Notes under the pieces: generated by a model
The model's database searches: none
What the model was told of the DNA's origin: nothing
The model's input: the letters and a program-made list of their open reading frames with translations, nothing else
Shown: positions 36,255 to 46,984 of the stretch, piece after piece
How the letters are laid out: each line of letters starts with the position of its first letter
How positions within the stretch are numbered: position 1 is the stretch's first letter
Translations under genes and position numbers: made by a program
Assembly (NCBI GenBank): GCA_051294375.1
Contig: CM119269.1
Location: 20,879,665-20,943,664, forward strand
DNA from: Paraspadella gotoi
Taxonomy: Eukaryota > Chaetognatha
Direction: 5' to 3'
DNA: 64,000 nucleotides

Positions 36255-36677
36255 CGCATAAATGGGTAAAAACCGAAAAGGAATAGTTAAAATTTACCCA
36301 CATGAATTCGCGAATCTAAGTGATATTTTCCTCATTCTTATGATTTTCCGAACAAATATTTTTCGTTCGCATACGGCGACATTCAAAGAGGATGAAATTG
36401 ACCTTATCAACTCGTTACTGAAATTCATGGATTATGTCTCACGGTATATCGGCCCGCATCAAATGAGAACAGTCCTTCTTGAAAATCCTTGACAACGTAT
36501 TTTTAGTTGTTTTACTATCCTTTTGATAAATTCCTGTCTTTTATCATAAAATTTTAACGATTCTATTGATACCGGAGGTCCCAATATTCTGCTTGACAAT
36601 GGTTTTTGCGGCAACTATATCCTTTACAAGATGTTTGTTTTTTCTGACCTTTGAACTTGAGCGAAGTATCTAGAGAG

Positions 36678-36709
<32 letters not shown>

Positions 36710-37050
36710 ACTGTCTCTCTCTTTGATTTTCATCCTTTTTCATCTGATTTGAATATGAATTTGAATTTGTGAATGGCTAATGTTTAATAAAATAAACCAT
36801 ATCTCGATATTTTTGTATGAACCTATTGAATTAAAAACCTTTTTATGCAATAGTAATCTATGGATTAATTGTTTGAATAAAAAAATTGAGAAAAAAAGAA
36901 TTGAGAAAAAACAAAAAAAAAATTAAGGAAAAATAATTTATAAAAAAATCTGAAATTTAAAAAAACGGTAAACGAAGATTCCGAAATCTTTTGTTTGGTC
37001 TTACCTCGATTGCGAAAAAATATTACCCCATTTTATGCCGCTGATGTTGT
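36255..37050. other. Sequence interrupting the 23 kb-like copy
   Basis: It is absent at the matching point near 22985. It holds a 76-codon + strand frame (36262-36492, starting MGKNRKGIVKIYPHEF) with no recognised family, and a CT tract at 36678-36722. Confidence 0.4.
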
Positions 37051-37800
37051 GGTAACAGTAATTTTTTATCAATTCGAACGCCTCGAAATTATACATATTT
37101 ATCGCAAAAAAAAAATTATGTTCATTCCGTCTGTCTGTCTGTCTGTCTGTCTGTTTGCTCTGAAGGGTCCACCAACTTTTCATTAAACTCCAATTACATG
37201 TGATTTGAAATTGTGGAATGAAATTTTTTGTGTTGCGTAGCGAAGTTGTGCTGATGAGCTCGAATAATAAAGTTTAGAGGGAAAATCCGTTGCGAAGTGG
37301 AAAATGAGTTTTAAATGCCGAAAAAGAACAAAAGTCACATTTAGCTGTGAATTTTTTTACAATTTGTTTATTATATTGATTAGAAAATTGATAGATAAAT
37401 TGAAATTAACAATCTTGTGTCATAGGTAGCGAAAGTACACTGCCTTAACTTGATATATTTTTTTTTATGTGAATCGTAGGAGTGGAAAGCCCTTTCTAAG
37501 TCCAGCACAAATAGGCTCAACCGACTTGTCTCTCAACCACTGACGCGTCAATGACTCGACCTCATCGATCAGGTGTCTTTCTTTATTCTTGCTTCAACCC
37601 AAAGGGAGCCAGCTCATTTTGTGCTCTTTCTTATTTTAAATTTTTCACTCTTAATAACGGTATTTCAAAACTCGTATCCCCTCCACAATCTTTCACCTTT
37701 CATTTTCTCATTTTCAATAAAATCATAATTTAATAGTATTAATTGTTAAAAAATGTTTATTATTTATCAACTTTTAGTTTAAAAATTTTATCTTTTGTGG
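37051..37800. repeat. Inverted copy of 22.2-22.95 kb
   Basis: It contains (TCTG)n and the phrases CCAGCACAAATAGGCTCAACC and ACGCGTCAATGACTCGACCT in reverse complement to 22390-22500. It has no coding exon. Confidence 0.7.
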
Positions 37801-37824
37801 TAACGATATGCCATAATGTATTGT

Positions 37825-37838
37825 TTCTAATACAGTTT

Positions 37839-37869
<31 letters not shown>

Positions 37870-38130
37870 CTTTCACCTTTTAATTTCTTTTCACAATTCT
37901 AGACATCCACTCTGTCCTCACCTTAACCTGTCCTCACATCTGACCACTATCTTTTTCTGAACTCTGTTTGAAATTTTGCCCTCTTCTCTCTCTCTGTCTT
38001 TCTTTCTTTAAAGCAAAAAATTCTGCTTGCAATTCAACAATTTGAATTGCCTGCTGAAGAAGTCGAAACATGTCCGTTTCACTATGAAATAAAATCGTTG
38101 TTTAAATCTCACTTCAAAACTTTGTTCTAA
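37825..38130 (+). mobile_element. Ribozyme-family element with shortened stem II
   Basis: It has the same layout as 46985-47270. At 38048-38090 it has CTGAAGA, AGTC, GAAACATGTC, so most of the stem II hairpin is missing. Confidence 0.6.
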
Positions 38131-38167
38131 AGAAAAGAAGAAAAAAGTAAAAATTTCTACCATTTAC

Positions 38168-38314
38168 GCATTTAAATTTTTAGGAAAGGAGCTGTAAATA
38201 CTACATAACCGGCTTGCAATCTTTTTTGGCCCAATCACGCAACGCTAAGGGCCGCGACGCGGGGGTCTTGGCGGAAAGTAACTTGGTCGGGTCCATGTTG
38301 GGGTCGTAATCATA
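38168..38314 (-). pseudogene. Noisy copy of PITP paralog B exon (YDPNMDPTKF)
   Basis: It matches 47302-47448 and contains frame-breaking insertions. The sequence 38.1-40.34 kb continues collinear with 47.26-51.9 kb, except that the palindrome at 48.8-51.3 kb is absent. Confidence 0.75.
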
Positions 38315-38534
38315 CTGCATGAGAAAATTTAAAATTTGGTCGATCGTTAATTTAAGTTTAATTTTAAAATTTGAAAGTTTGAAATATTTGGTAGCAAGTA
38401 TGTCTTGGATATGATGCAGGATTAAGTTGACTACGAACTAAACAAGTTTGAGGCAGCAATGTCGGATCTGGCCTACAATAATTAAGGCGGTAATCTGCTC
38501 AAATCAGATGATACAATCACAATATTTTTTAAAA

Positions 38535-39060
38535 AAAATTTTTTAACTCGCTCAACAATTTTTTTTAACTTGCATCATTTTTGTGAACTCGCATAATTTT
38601 TTCCATGCACAATTATTTTTTTTTCATACTTAATATTTTTTTTGCATTTAGGCATGCATTTTAGGCAATTCGGCAATCATTTTTTCAAACTCGGGCCATG
38701 CATTTTTTCAACTCGTATCATTTTTTCCCTCTCAATAATTTTTTCAAACTCATCATTTTTTTCATTTACATAATCTTTTAAATTCAGCATAATTTTTTTT
38801 AACTTGCATCATTTTTTTCAAACTTGCATCATTTATTCAACTTGCATAATTTCTTCAACTTGCATAATTTTTTCACTGCATAATTTTTTCAACTTGCATA
38901 AATTTTTTCAACTTGGCATAATTTTTTCAAACTTGCATATTTTTTTCAAACCGTTGGCATAATATTTCAAAGCTTGCATAATTTTTTCAAAACTTTCATA
39001 ATTAATTTTTCACTTGGCATAATTTTTTCAACTTGCATAATTTTTTTAATTGTAAATCAT
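38535..39060. repeat. 18-bp minisatellite array
   Basis: Roughly 25 to 30 units of CTTGCATAATTTTTTCAA occur with variants (CTCGCATAA, CTTGCATCA) and many length errors. Confidence 0.9.
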
Positions 39061-39689
39061 TTTTTTCAAATTAATCAATTAATTAATTAAAAGCATTTAT
39101 TAGTAATCATAAATAAAAAGATTCAAGAATATGTTGATTTTTTTTTTTAATGCGAGATTCTCGTTTACAATAGGAGTCTACAGTCGTTCTAAGAGATCGA
39201 GGAAGACTTTTTTCTAATGGAGATTATTTGTTCAAATCTGACTACCAACAATATAAACGCTCCTGGTAAAAATTCCTGGTAAAATATCGATGTAAAAACA
39301 CTGTTGTTCGATCCTGTTGCATCTGAAGGGCTCGCATTTTTTTTTCTCTTGGGCAATCATCAACATCTTGATATCAACAAGCCAGAACAAATAGACTAGC
39401 TTCTGGATGGGAACCAAATTTTCATCTCTGATTTTATATAGAAATGAAAGGGATTTTTTTCCCGTGAAAACGATATAAAACGGTGACTGAGTATGTTCTT
39501 TCAACAAATTGAGGCGTCAAATTTTGGTTAATATTTCTATTTATAGGTCGGATTTTTTTGAAAGCTTAATATTAACAATATTGCCATCATTCTACCGTTG
39601 GCCGGTATAAGAAATATATTAAAGAAAAACCTGCGGGCTTGTTTGTCGCACGCTTAGTCTAATATACAGCTCAATCACCACTTCCCTAC

Positions 39690-39745
39690 CCACACACAAA
39701 ATTTCATTCGCAATCCATCCATACCAATCACGAGTAAATTGGTGT
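39690..39745. other. Empty site for the palindromic insertion
   Basis: AAATTTCATTC..CAATCCATCC runs directly into CCAATCACGAG. In the homologous sequence these halves are separated by about 2.5 kb (left half ending near 48802, right half from about 51294). Confidence 0.75.
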
Positions 39746-40151
39746 TTTTTGCTAAGGTGGGACGCGACGGACGGACGGACATCATTTTTTTTTGCATAAT
39801 TTAATCAAATAATTTGATGTTCTTGGGACATGACATAAGTTAGTTGCCGCGACAATATTGAGGGGGTGGACCGCGGACCGACAAGTGAATTTTGGAAAAA
39901 AAATTATGTTTGCTATTTTAACACTCATCCGATCATAAGGAAAATATTTGTGAACTTTATTTTCGCAAACGAAGACTAGGTTCATATACCTTGTAGTCTG
40001 TTAGCTATTCAGAAGAGGTTAACCGCTTGACATTTACCGAACAACAACAACAAAAAAATCTTAAAGGTATAGTGATCCGCCAGACATTAACTAATTAAAA
40101 AAATTAATGAAAAATCTGTAAAAAAAAACCAATGATTGAATGCGATAAAAC

Positions 40152-40262
40152 GAAATTATTGATGTAATAGTAATTGATTATTGATGTAATAGTAATTGAT
40201 TATTGATGTAATAGTAATTGATTGATCAAATAGTAATAGATTGATATAATAGTAATTGATTG
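40152..40262. repeat. 22-bp minisatellite (TTATTGATGTAATAGTAATTGA)
   Basis: Three near-identical units are followed by shorter variants. The same array recurs at 51716-51826 in the collinear copy. Confidence 0.9.
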
Positions 40263-40347
40263 ATATAATGAGGAGGTGCTGAACCCGCCTGATTCAAGCT
40301 TAGGAACTGCTTATTTGAAATGGTTCTGTCATTACTCATAACAATTG

Positions 40348-40372
40348 NNNNNNNNNNNNNNNNNNNNNNNNN
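40348..40372. other. Assembly gap of exactly 25 N
   Basis: It marks the junction between the noisy copy of the 47-52 kb region and the start of the inverted duplication. Confidence 1.
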
Positions 40373-40984
40373 GATTACAAAATAGTTTCTTAAAACTAAA
40401 GATTCCGAGATAAATAGAGAACCTACAGTGAAAAACTGGACAGATTTGTTGGTCCATGTCGATAAATCGTAATTAGAATATATCGAAATTTGATGAACCA
40501 ATCAATCCGTCATTCACTGCCTTAAAATCTGCACTTCAACTAAAAATGTTGCTGTAATCGCTGAAACGGAGGCCCATTTATGAGTCAGTTAAAAAGAACG
40601 AAAGAGCATCGGGAAAAGATTTCATTTGGATTTCATCGAAATATAATAAATTATTTCGTAACAAAGCCTTTTGCATGATATGTCAAAATTCTTTGCGCCT
40701 TACAAAATTTATGGAAATTTTGGCAAAAATCAAGATAAAGAATGGTAACTTTTAACTTTTGGCCGCGCAGTTTTTAAGACTGCAATTCCCCTGATTAATA
40801 AAAATGTAAGACAGGGAAGCAAAATGTCTCACGCATCCCTTCTAGAATTGTTGACTTTCTGACAGCAATAGTGACAGCAATGATACTATGATAGTATTCC
40901 TGATGGGCGCGATCCCAAAAGCATTACCCGCCTTCTCTGGGCACTCAGAGAAGGTTATGGTTACCAAATGTGAATCTTTTTAAT

Positions 40985-41150
40985 TGATTGTGAGAGAGAG
41001 AGCAAGTTAAAAGTTTCCAACAAAGAATTGAAAAAGGACAGTGGTTACTGGTTAGTGGTGAAAGCGCTGATGAAGACTCGAAATGTTTTAGAGTCGAAAC
41101 ATGTCTGCCTTATAAAATAAAAATCATTGTTAACAAACCTATTAAATTCT
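40985..41150 (+). mobile_element. Ribozyme-family element, best-preserved core
   Basis: A GA tract, TTTCCAACAAAGAATTGA, GGACAGTGGTTACTGGTTAG, the hammerhead-like core and an A-rich end (ATAAAATAAAAATCATTG) occur in order. Confidence 0.65.
41061..41111 (+). ncRNA. Hammerhead-ribozyme-like motif
   Basis: The order is stem I strand AAAGCG, box CTGATGA (41067-41073), stem II GACTC/GAGTC (41075-41079 with 41091-41095), GAAA (41096-41099), ACATGT, C (predicted cleavage after 41105), then stem I strand TGCCTT. AAAGCG and TGCCTT pair with one mismatch and one G-T. ACATGT is its own reverse complement, as in the minimal stem III of hammerheads found in Penelope-like elements and animal retrozymes, which act as dimers. 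One extra A between CTGATGA and stem II departs from the consensus, so activity is uncertain. Confidence 0.6.
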
Positions 41151-41479
41151 TCATAGATCAAAAATATAAAATATGTTATTAAAAATTTTAATGTCTTCAG
41201 CATCAAAAATGAAAAAAAAGGTCAAAATTCTGCACTTTTTCACACTCGGTAGTAGAAATAGAAGTAGTAGTAGAAATTATTATATGATGAAACGTTTTAG
41301 TCATTTTTTGCAGCTTTAACTTTTTTTCCGGCGAATTCGAAACTCTTCTTAATATTTAAAAAAAATATGATTTTAAAATGTTATGATTTTATAAGGATGT
41401 CACAAAGAAAACTCAATTTATGATATGATATTTATGATTTTTTATTACGTATACAAAGGCAGTAAAAAAACAGTGTTCC

Positions 41480-41800
41480 ATCGTTCAATCTTATCTTTTC
41501 CACAGTAATATATGATTAAACCGTCCTTCCTAATTTAGTTGTCCTTCTCAACTTTGGCTTTTTATCACTTGTATTTCTATTACTCCATCGGCATCGGCAT
41601 CACCAAAGCCACGGCTAAGGTTCCCCTACTGTTTTCTCCATCCATTCCTTACCTTCATTCTCTCCGCTACGGTGTAAAGCTGCCCGATCCGACCCTCTGC
41701 CAACTCGAGGGGAAGGAGAATTCGATATTCCACGCGTTGGATGTCGTCCATCGTTTTGGCAATTATCAAAACAAATATAAGGAGCTAAAAATTTATTTAT
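41480..41800. repeat. Interspersed repeat R2 (three copies)
   Basis: It is shared with 27170-27440 (inverted) and 55240-55400 (same orientation). It contains GGAGAATTCGATATTCCACGC and GTCGTCCATCGTTTTGGCAA. It is open for a while in one frame, but the frame is not kept between copies, so I do not call a gene. Confidence 0.65.
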
Positions 41801-42194
41801 CATATATAATTAGGCTAGGGGGTCAAACAATTCTGTCGGTTTTAAAGGTTTTAATAAACTGTTACATCTGAAATTAACATTTGACGATATTTTAGTTATA
41901 TATAAAGACATTAAGACATATAAAGACATTCGATCAATTAAGGATAATTGATTTTGGACATGAAATTTAATGTACACTTCAAGTTGTGGGGAAATGTTTT
42001 TTTTTATCGGCGTGAAATTTAAACAAAATTATTCGATTTGATTGAGACAGCAAAAGATTTAACTTAAACTTGTTAGCTGAGTGAAAAAGTGTCTGTGTGT
42101 GCGAGAGAAAGGGAGAGAGCAGAGAAGAAAGAGAGACAAAGAGAGGAAGAGAACGGTCTCAATCACCCGAAGAAGAGAGAGCAGAGGAGAGAGA

Positions 42195-42196
42195 GA

Positions 42197-42260
<64 letters not shown>
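42195..42260. repeat. (GA)n microsatellite
   Basis: This is a pure GA run followed by ATGATGATGATG. It is the reverse-complement partner of the CT run at 26648-26735. Confidence 0.95.
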
Positions 42261-42262
<2 letters not shown>

Positions 42263-43217
42263 GATGATGAGATAGAATATTACTAAAAAAGCCCGGGAAG
42301 AGGAGAAACAGCCCTTAGGGGCGATCCTATTTTGCGGGCCCTCCTCGGGGTCTTTAGAGAGAGACACACAGAGAGATGAGAGAGAGAGAGAGAGAATCTG
42401 TCCGAATGAGGAGAAGGTTATCTTTGTTAACAATAACAGGAATTCCAAAACCCGAATTTCTCGGCTCGATTCTTGCTACTCAAAGTTTTATCGTTGAACT
42501 TTTCTCGCCAACTGGTTCTGTCTCTTACCCTTTTTACTTTGAGTCGGTTTTGTTATTTGTTGTTGTTGTTACTCACTCTCTCTCTCTCTATCTTTCTCTC
42601 TCTCTTTTTTATCGTCGCAATCGCGATTGCGACGATATTGTAACGCTTTTGCGCACAAGTGGCGTCGTCGTCGTCGTTGTCGGCGTTGTCGTCGGCGTTC
42701 CAAATTATAGATCTCCTTTTTTATGATTAAATTTGGGTGTATGAAGCTGAAAATTTATATACAGCTTCTCATCATCGATGTGCTTAAAATTGAGTCTGGC
42801 AGTTATTAAATATGTTTTGTTTTCGTTTTATCAAAACAAACAAATTTTCTCTCTTTTATTTTTATATTTCTTTCTCTCTCTCTTTTCTCTTTTAATTACA
42901 TGTCTTTCTCCCTCTCTCTTTTCCCTAGTCACTGATTCATAGAAAAAAAAACGAGTCTGCAGCTGGCTCTGCAGGGGGTTATTCTTTTTTTCTCTTTTCT
43001 TTTGCTGCTTCTGCTGCTGCCTTTTGATTTCTTTCTTTCTCTCTCTCTCTCTCTCTCTCTCTGTAATTAATTTTTTCCCTCTACACTTATCGCCATTTAT
43101 TCCCAAATTTACATCCGAGATTTTCGTGGATTTTTTTTCCTAAATATTCTAAATATCAATCAGAATAATATTTTTTTCAATATATATTTACTTTATTATT
43201 GTAAATCGCTTTATCGC

Positions 43218-43312
43218 TAAATTATGCAAGTTGAAAAAATTATGCAAGATGAAAAAATTATGCAAGATGAAAAAATTATACAAGTTGAAAAAATTATGCA
43301 AGTTGAAAAAAG
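43218..43312. repeat. 18-bp minisatellite, reverse orientation
   Basis: Units of TTATGCAAG(T/A)TGAAAAAA are the reverse complement of the array at 25552. Confidence 0.9.
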
Positions 43313-43553
43313 AAAAAAAAAAGTAATTATCAAAAAGTATAATTTTATCTACTAACATAAATCCTATGAAAATAAATGAAGCTAAATGTTAAAGACCAGC
43401 AGTAATTAAAACTATTTTAACCATTAGACAAAAAAAATTTACAATTATCTTGTTTTAACCAAACAACCTCATACTAAGTTGGATGGTGACCAATTAGTTT
43501 AAAAATGAAAAAAAAGTAGTATATACGTTTATGAAAGGAATTGTTTCCACCTC

Positions 43554-43683
43554 TCAAGCAAACATCCCCCTGGGTTCGCCAGTTAAAAGAAGTTCGTCCA
43601 GGTCCTTCTTAGTTTTCTTCTCCAAGTCCCGGATGTCCTCGATGGTCATACCGTGCCAATGATCGATCGAGCAAAACATTTCC
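43554..43683 (-). CDS. PITP paralog B, terminal coding exon
   Basis: It follows a TATTAG acceptor. One base completes the split arginine, then 42 residues and TGA follow (130 bases, no frameshift). The peptide starts EMFCSIDHWHGMTIEDIRDL, continues EKKTKKDLDE and ends LTGEPRGMFA. It is the C-terminal region of a class I PITP. The 3' flank (43320-43530) resembles that of paralog A at 17220-17455, so the duplication that made A and B extended past the gene end. Confidence 0.9.
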
Positions 43684-44528
43684 CTAATATTGTAAAGTGA
43701 TTTTGTAAATGGAATTTCGGTTTATTCACGAAATCCTTCTTTGCATTTCCATGAATACACAATATTAGGATCAAAGTAAAAATATTTGATGATAAAAAAA
43801 TGAATTAATAGCATTGAGTTGGTGAGAGAGAGAGAGTGATGAGGGATAGGTAAGTTAAAGGATTAGTGAAATGAATAGAGATAAAGAAAGAGCTAAAAAA
43901 ACTGTTTTTTTAAATACCAAACACAACGAATAGAAAGGTTTACAACAATGTCAACTAGTAAGAAATAAATAAAATTGAAAAGGAAGAATAAGTGGTGAGA
44001 GATAGATAAGATAAGGATAAGTAAAAAAAATTTAAAAAAAGCTCAAAATCAGCTGCCCCCCTGGCCGGGAAAAAGTGGCTGGGTCGTTGGCTGAGAGGAT
44101 ATTTTTTTGGAGTGAGATAATTCTTAAAACTAAATGAAAAGAGAGAAAATACACAATATTATTTTTATAAAAAAAAGTGAATGGGAAATAAAGACTTTTT
44201 AAAGAGGAATGCATTTGTGTAACTTAAAATTCATTCCAGAGCTACAAAACCTTAAACACAAGTAGTTAAAAATACATTTTCTTGTGCTCCGACATTCTTT
44301 TTGATCAGTTACTTTTAAAAAATCACTGCTAAGAAACGTATAAACACATATTAACCAAATTTACACAAATATTTCCTTTTTCCATGAATATTATTCACTT
44401 ATAATATTTTTTATTTTAAAGGAATCTAACTCGATTTATTTTCATAACGATTTTTGTTTTTGGGTGTCTTCTTTTTTTTGCACAGGTCGATAAAACAATA
44501 AGGGGCTTCTCCTTTACACTAAAATAAC

Positions 44529-44600
44529 CTGTGGAAAGTTAGCAAAATCCTGTATATCGTTTCTTTTATGATGTTTTCAATCTTGGTCTGTTGTCCGAAC
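44529..44600 (-). CDS. PITP paralog B exon (FGQQTKIENI)
   Basis: This 72-base exon has a TTTAG acceptor and a GTTATTTT donor and encodes FGQQTKIENIIKETIYRILL, then TFH and a split arginine. It is the same size and phase as paralog A's 21037-21108 but has QQTKIE in place of LQTKVE. The frame joins correctly to the terminal exon at 43683. Confidence 0.9.
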
Positions 44601-44681
44601 CTAAAAATATATTTAAATTTTTAAAAGAAAAGAAATTGTGTTTTTTTCCTTTCTGTTTCATTGTGATTTGATTTAGAACAA

Positions 44682-45015
44682 NNNNNNNNNNNNNNNNNNN
44701 NNNNNNNNNNNNNNNNNNNNNNNNNNNNNNNNNNNNNNNNNNNNNNNNNNNNNNNNNNNNNNNNNNNNNNNNNNNNNNNNNNNNNNNNNNNNNNNNNNNN
44801 NNNNNNNNNNNNNNNNNNNNNNNNNNNNNNNNNNNNNNNNNNNNNNNNNNNNNNNNNNNNNNNNNNNNNNNNNNNNNNNNNNNNNNNNNNNNNNNNNNNN
44901 NNNNNNNNNNNNNNNNNNNNNNNNNNNNNNNNNNNNNNNNNNNNNNNNNNNNNNNNNNNNNNNNNNNNNNNNNNNNNNNNNNNNNNNNNNNNNNNNNNNN
45001 NNNNNNNNNNNNNNN
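44682..45015. other. Assembly gap (N)
   Basis: This is a run of N between paralog B exon copies. Confidence 1.
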
Positions 45016-45019
45016 AGTT

Positions 45020-45300
45020 TGAAGAGAGAATTTAACAACGATTTTTATTTCATAGTGAAACGAACAATGTTTTCGAGCTCACATACGAGTCTTCTTCAGC
45101 GCCAATTCAATTTGTGATTGAAGAGAATTTTGTGCATAAAGAAAGAGAGAGAGAGAGAGAGAGACAGAGCAAAGTTTCCAACACAGAGCTTGAGATGAAA
45201 AGATAGTGTTCAGTTTTTTATTAGGTGACAGGTGAAGATGAGGACAGAGATAGTTTGTGAAAAGAAATTGAAATGGAGGAGAAGAGAGAGGACAGTGCTG
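45020..45300 (-). mobile_element. Ribozyme-family element
   Basis: On the - strand the core region spans about 45056-45105 with CTGAAGA, GACTCGTATGTGAG and a GAAAACATTG variant containing an insertion. A (GA)n tract and GTGAAGATGAGGACAGAG follow. Confidence 0.6.
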
Positions 45301-45375
45301 AAATATTCGTTGTTAAATCTCTCTTCAAACTTTGTTCTAAAGAAAAGAAAGAAAAGTAAAAATTTCTACCATTTA

Positions 45376-45406
45376 CCATTTAAATTTTAAGGAAAGGAGC
45401 TTGTAA
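45376..45406 (-). pseudogene. Fragment of PITP paralog B exon (KLLSLKFK) at a gap edge
   Basis: Only the 3' end of the 136-base exon is visible, encoding YKLLSLKFK and a split tryptophan. The rest is in the N run at 45407-45850. Confidence 0.65.
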
Positions 45407-45850
45407 NNNNNNNNNNNNNNNNNNNNNNNNNNNNNNNNNNNNNNNNNNNNNNNNNNNNNNNNNNNNNNNNNNNNNNNNNNNNNNNNNNNNNNNNNNNNNN
45501 NNNNNNNNNNNNNNNNNNNNNNNNNNNNNNNNNNNNNNNNNNNNNNNNNNNNNNNNNNNNNNNNNNNNNNNNNNNNNNNNNNNNNNNNNNNNNNNNNNNN
45601 NNNNNNNNNNNNNNNNNNNNNNNNNNNNNNNNNNNNNNNNNNNNNNNNNNNNNNNNNNNNNNNNNNNNNNNNNNNNNNNNNNNNNNNNNNNNNNNNNNNN
45701 NNNNNNNNNNNNNNNNNNNNNNNNNNNNNNNNNNNNNNNNNNNNNNNNNNNNNNNNNNNNNNNNNNNNNNNNNNNNNNNNNNNNNNNNNNNNNNNNNNNN
45801 NNNNNNNNNNNNNNNNNNNNNNNNNNNNNNNNNNNNNNNNNNNNNNNNNN
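45407..45850. other. Assembly gap (N)
   Basis: This is a run of N covering most of a PITP exon copy. Confidence 1.
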
Positions 45851-46069
45851 TTAACTTGCATCATTTTTTGAACTCGCATAATTTTTTCCATGCACATATT
45901 TTTTCAACTCATCATTTTTTCAATTTACATCATTTTTACAATTCGCATCATTTTTTCAACTCGCATCATTTTTTCAACTCGTATCATTTTTTCCTCTCAA
46001 ATAATTTTTTCAACTCATCATTTTTTCAATTTACATAATTTTTACAATTCGCATAATTTTTTTTAACTT
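45851..46069. repeat. 18-bp minisatellite, variant units
   Basis: Units such as CTCGCATCATTTTTTCAA and ACTCATCATTTTTTCAA occur between two gaps. Confidence 0.9.
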
Positions 46070-46279
46070 NNNNNNNNNNNNNNNNNNNNNNNNNNNNNNN
46101 NNNNNNNNNNNNNNNNNNNNNNNNNNNNNNNNNNNNNNNNNNNNNNNNNNNNNNNNNNNNNNNNNNNNNNNNNNNNNNNNNNNNNNNNNNNNNNNNNNNN
46201 NNNNNNNNNNNNNNNNNNNNNNNNNNNNNNNNNNNNNNNNNNNNNNNNNNNNNNNNNNNNNNNNNNNNNNNNNNNNNNN
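46070..46279. other. Assembly gap (N)
   Basis: This is a run of N within the minisatellite. Confidence 1.
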
Positions 46280-46367
46280 AATTAATTAAAACATTTATTA
46301 GTAATCATAAATAAAAAAAGATTCAAGAATATGTTGAATTTTTTTTTAAGCGAGATTCTCGTTTACA

Positions 46368-46392
46368 NNNNNNNNNNNNNNNNNNNNNNNNN
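46368..46392. other. Assembly gap of exactly 25 N
   Basis: It truncates the copy of the FGQQTK exon that follows. Confidence 1.
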
Positions 46393-46455
46393 CTTAGCAA
46401 AATCCTGTATATCGTTTCTTTTATGATGTTTTCAATCTTGGTCTGTTGTCCGAAC
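46393..46455 (-). pseudogene. Truncated second copy of PITP paralog B exon (FGQQTK)
   Basis: It is identical in its visible 63 bases to the equivalent part of 44529-44600, but the donor end is lost in the gap. It is probably the same exon assembled twice. Confidence 0.75.
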
Positions 46456-46519
46456 CTAAAATATATTTAAATTTTTTAAAGAAAAGAAATGTGTTTTTTT
46501 TCCTTTCTGTTTCATTGTG

Positions 46520-46815
46520 ATTTGATTTTAGAACAAAGTTTGAAGAGAGATTTAACAACGATTTTTATTTCATAGTGAAACGAACATGTTTCGACTCACA
46601 TACGAGTCTTCTTCAGCGCCAATTCAATTTGTGAATTTGAAGAGAATTTTGTGCATAAAGAAAGAGAGAGAGGGAGAGACAGAGCAAAGTTTCCAACACA
46701 GAGCTTGAGAGAAAAGATAAGTGTTCAGTTTTTTATTAGGGCACAGGTGAGGTGAGGACAGAGATAGTTTGTGAAAAGAAATTGAAATGGAGAGAGAGAG
46801 AGAGAGACAGTGCTT
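46520..46815 (-). mobile_element. Ribozyme-family element, complete core
   Basis: On the - strand it has CTGAAGA, stem II GACTCgtatgtGAGTC, GAAACATGTT and CGTTTC (46575-46622), preceded by GGCG. The body has GAGAGACAGAGCAAAG, TTTCCAACACAGAGCTTGAG and GGTGAGGACAGAG. It forms an inverted pair with 46985-47270. Confidence 0.7.
46575..46622 (-). ncRNA. Hammerhead-ribozyme-like motif
   Basis: Stem I GGCG/CGTT, box CTGAAGA, stem II of five pairs, GAAA, self-complementary ACATGT and a U at the predicted cleavage site are in order. It has the same extra A before stem II as the other copies, which shows that the extra A is a family feature and not a read error. Confidence 0.55.
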
Positions 46816-46984
46816 GAAATTTCCCTTTTCCTAATTACTTAGCTATCCCTCACTAACAATAAATATTTCACATTTCTGAACTTCTATTTCATTTCTCTTA
46901 ATTTATTACTGTAGCTAATTGTTGATATTATTCATTGTTAAAGTTACCAAATTTTAACATTGTTGTACATTTCATAATGTATTA

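Noticed and set aside
41539-41871. Protein-coding gene in repeat R2
   Set aside because: The frame is not preserved in the copies at 27170 and 55240, and no domain is recognised.
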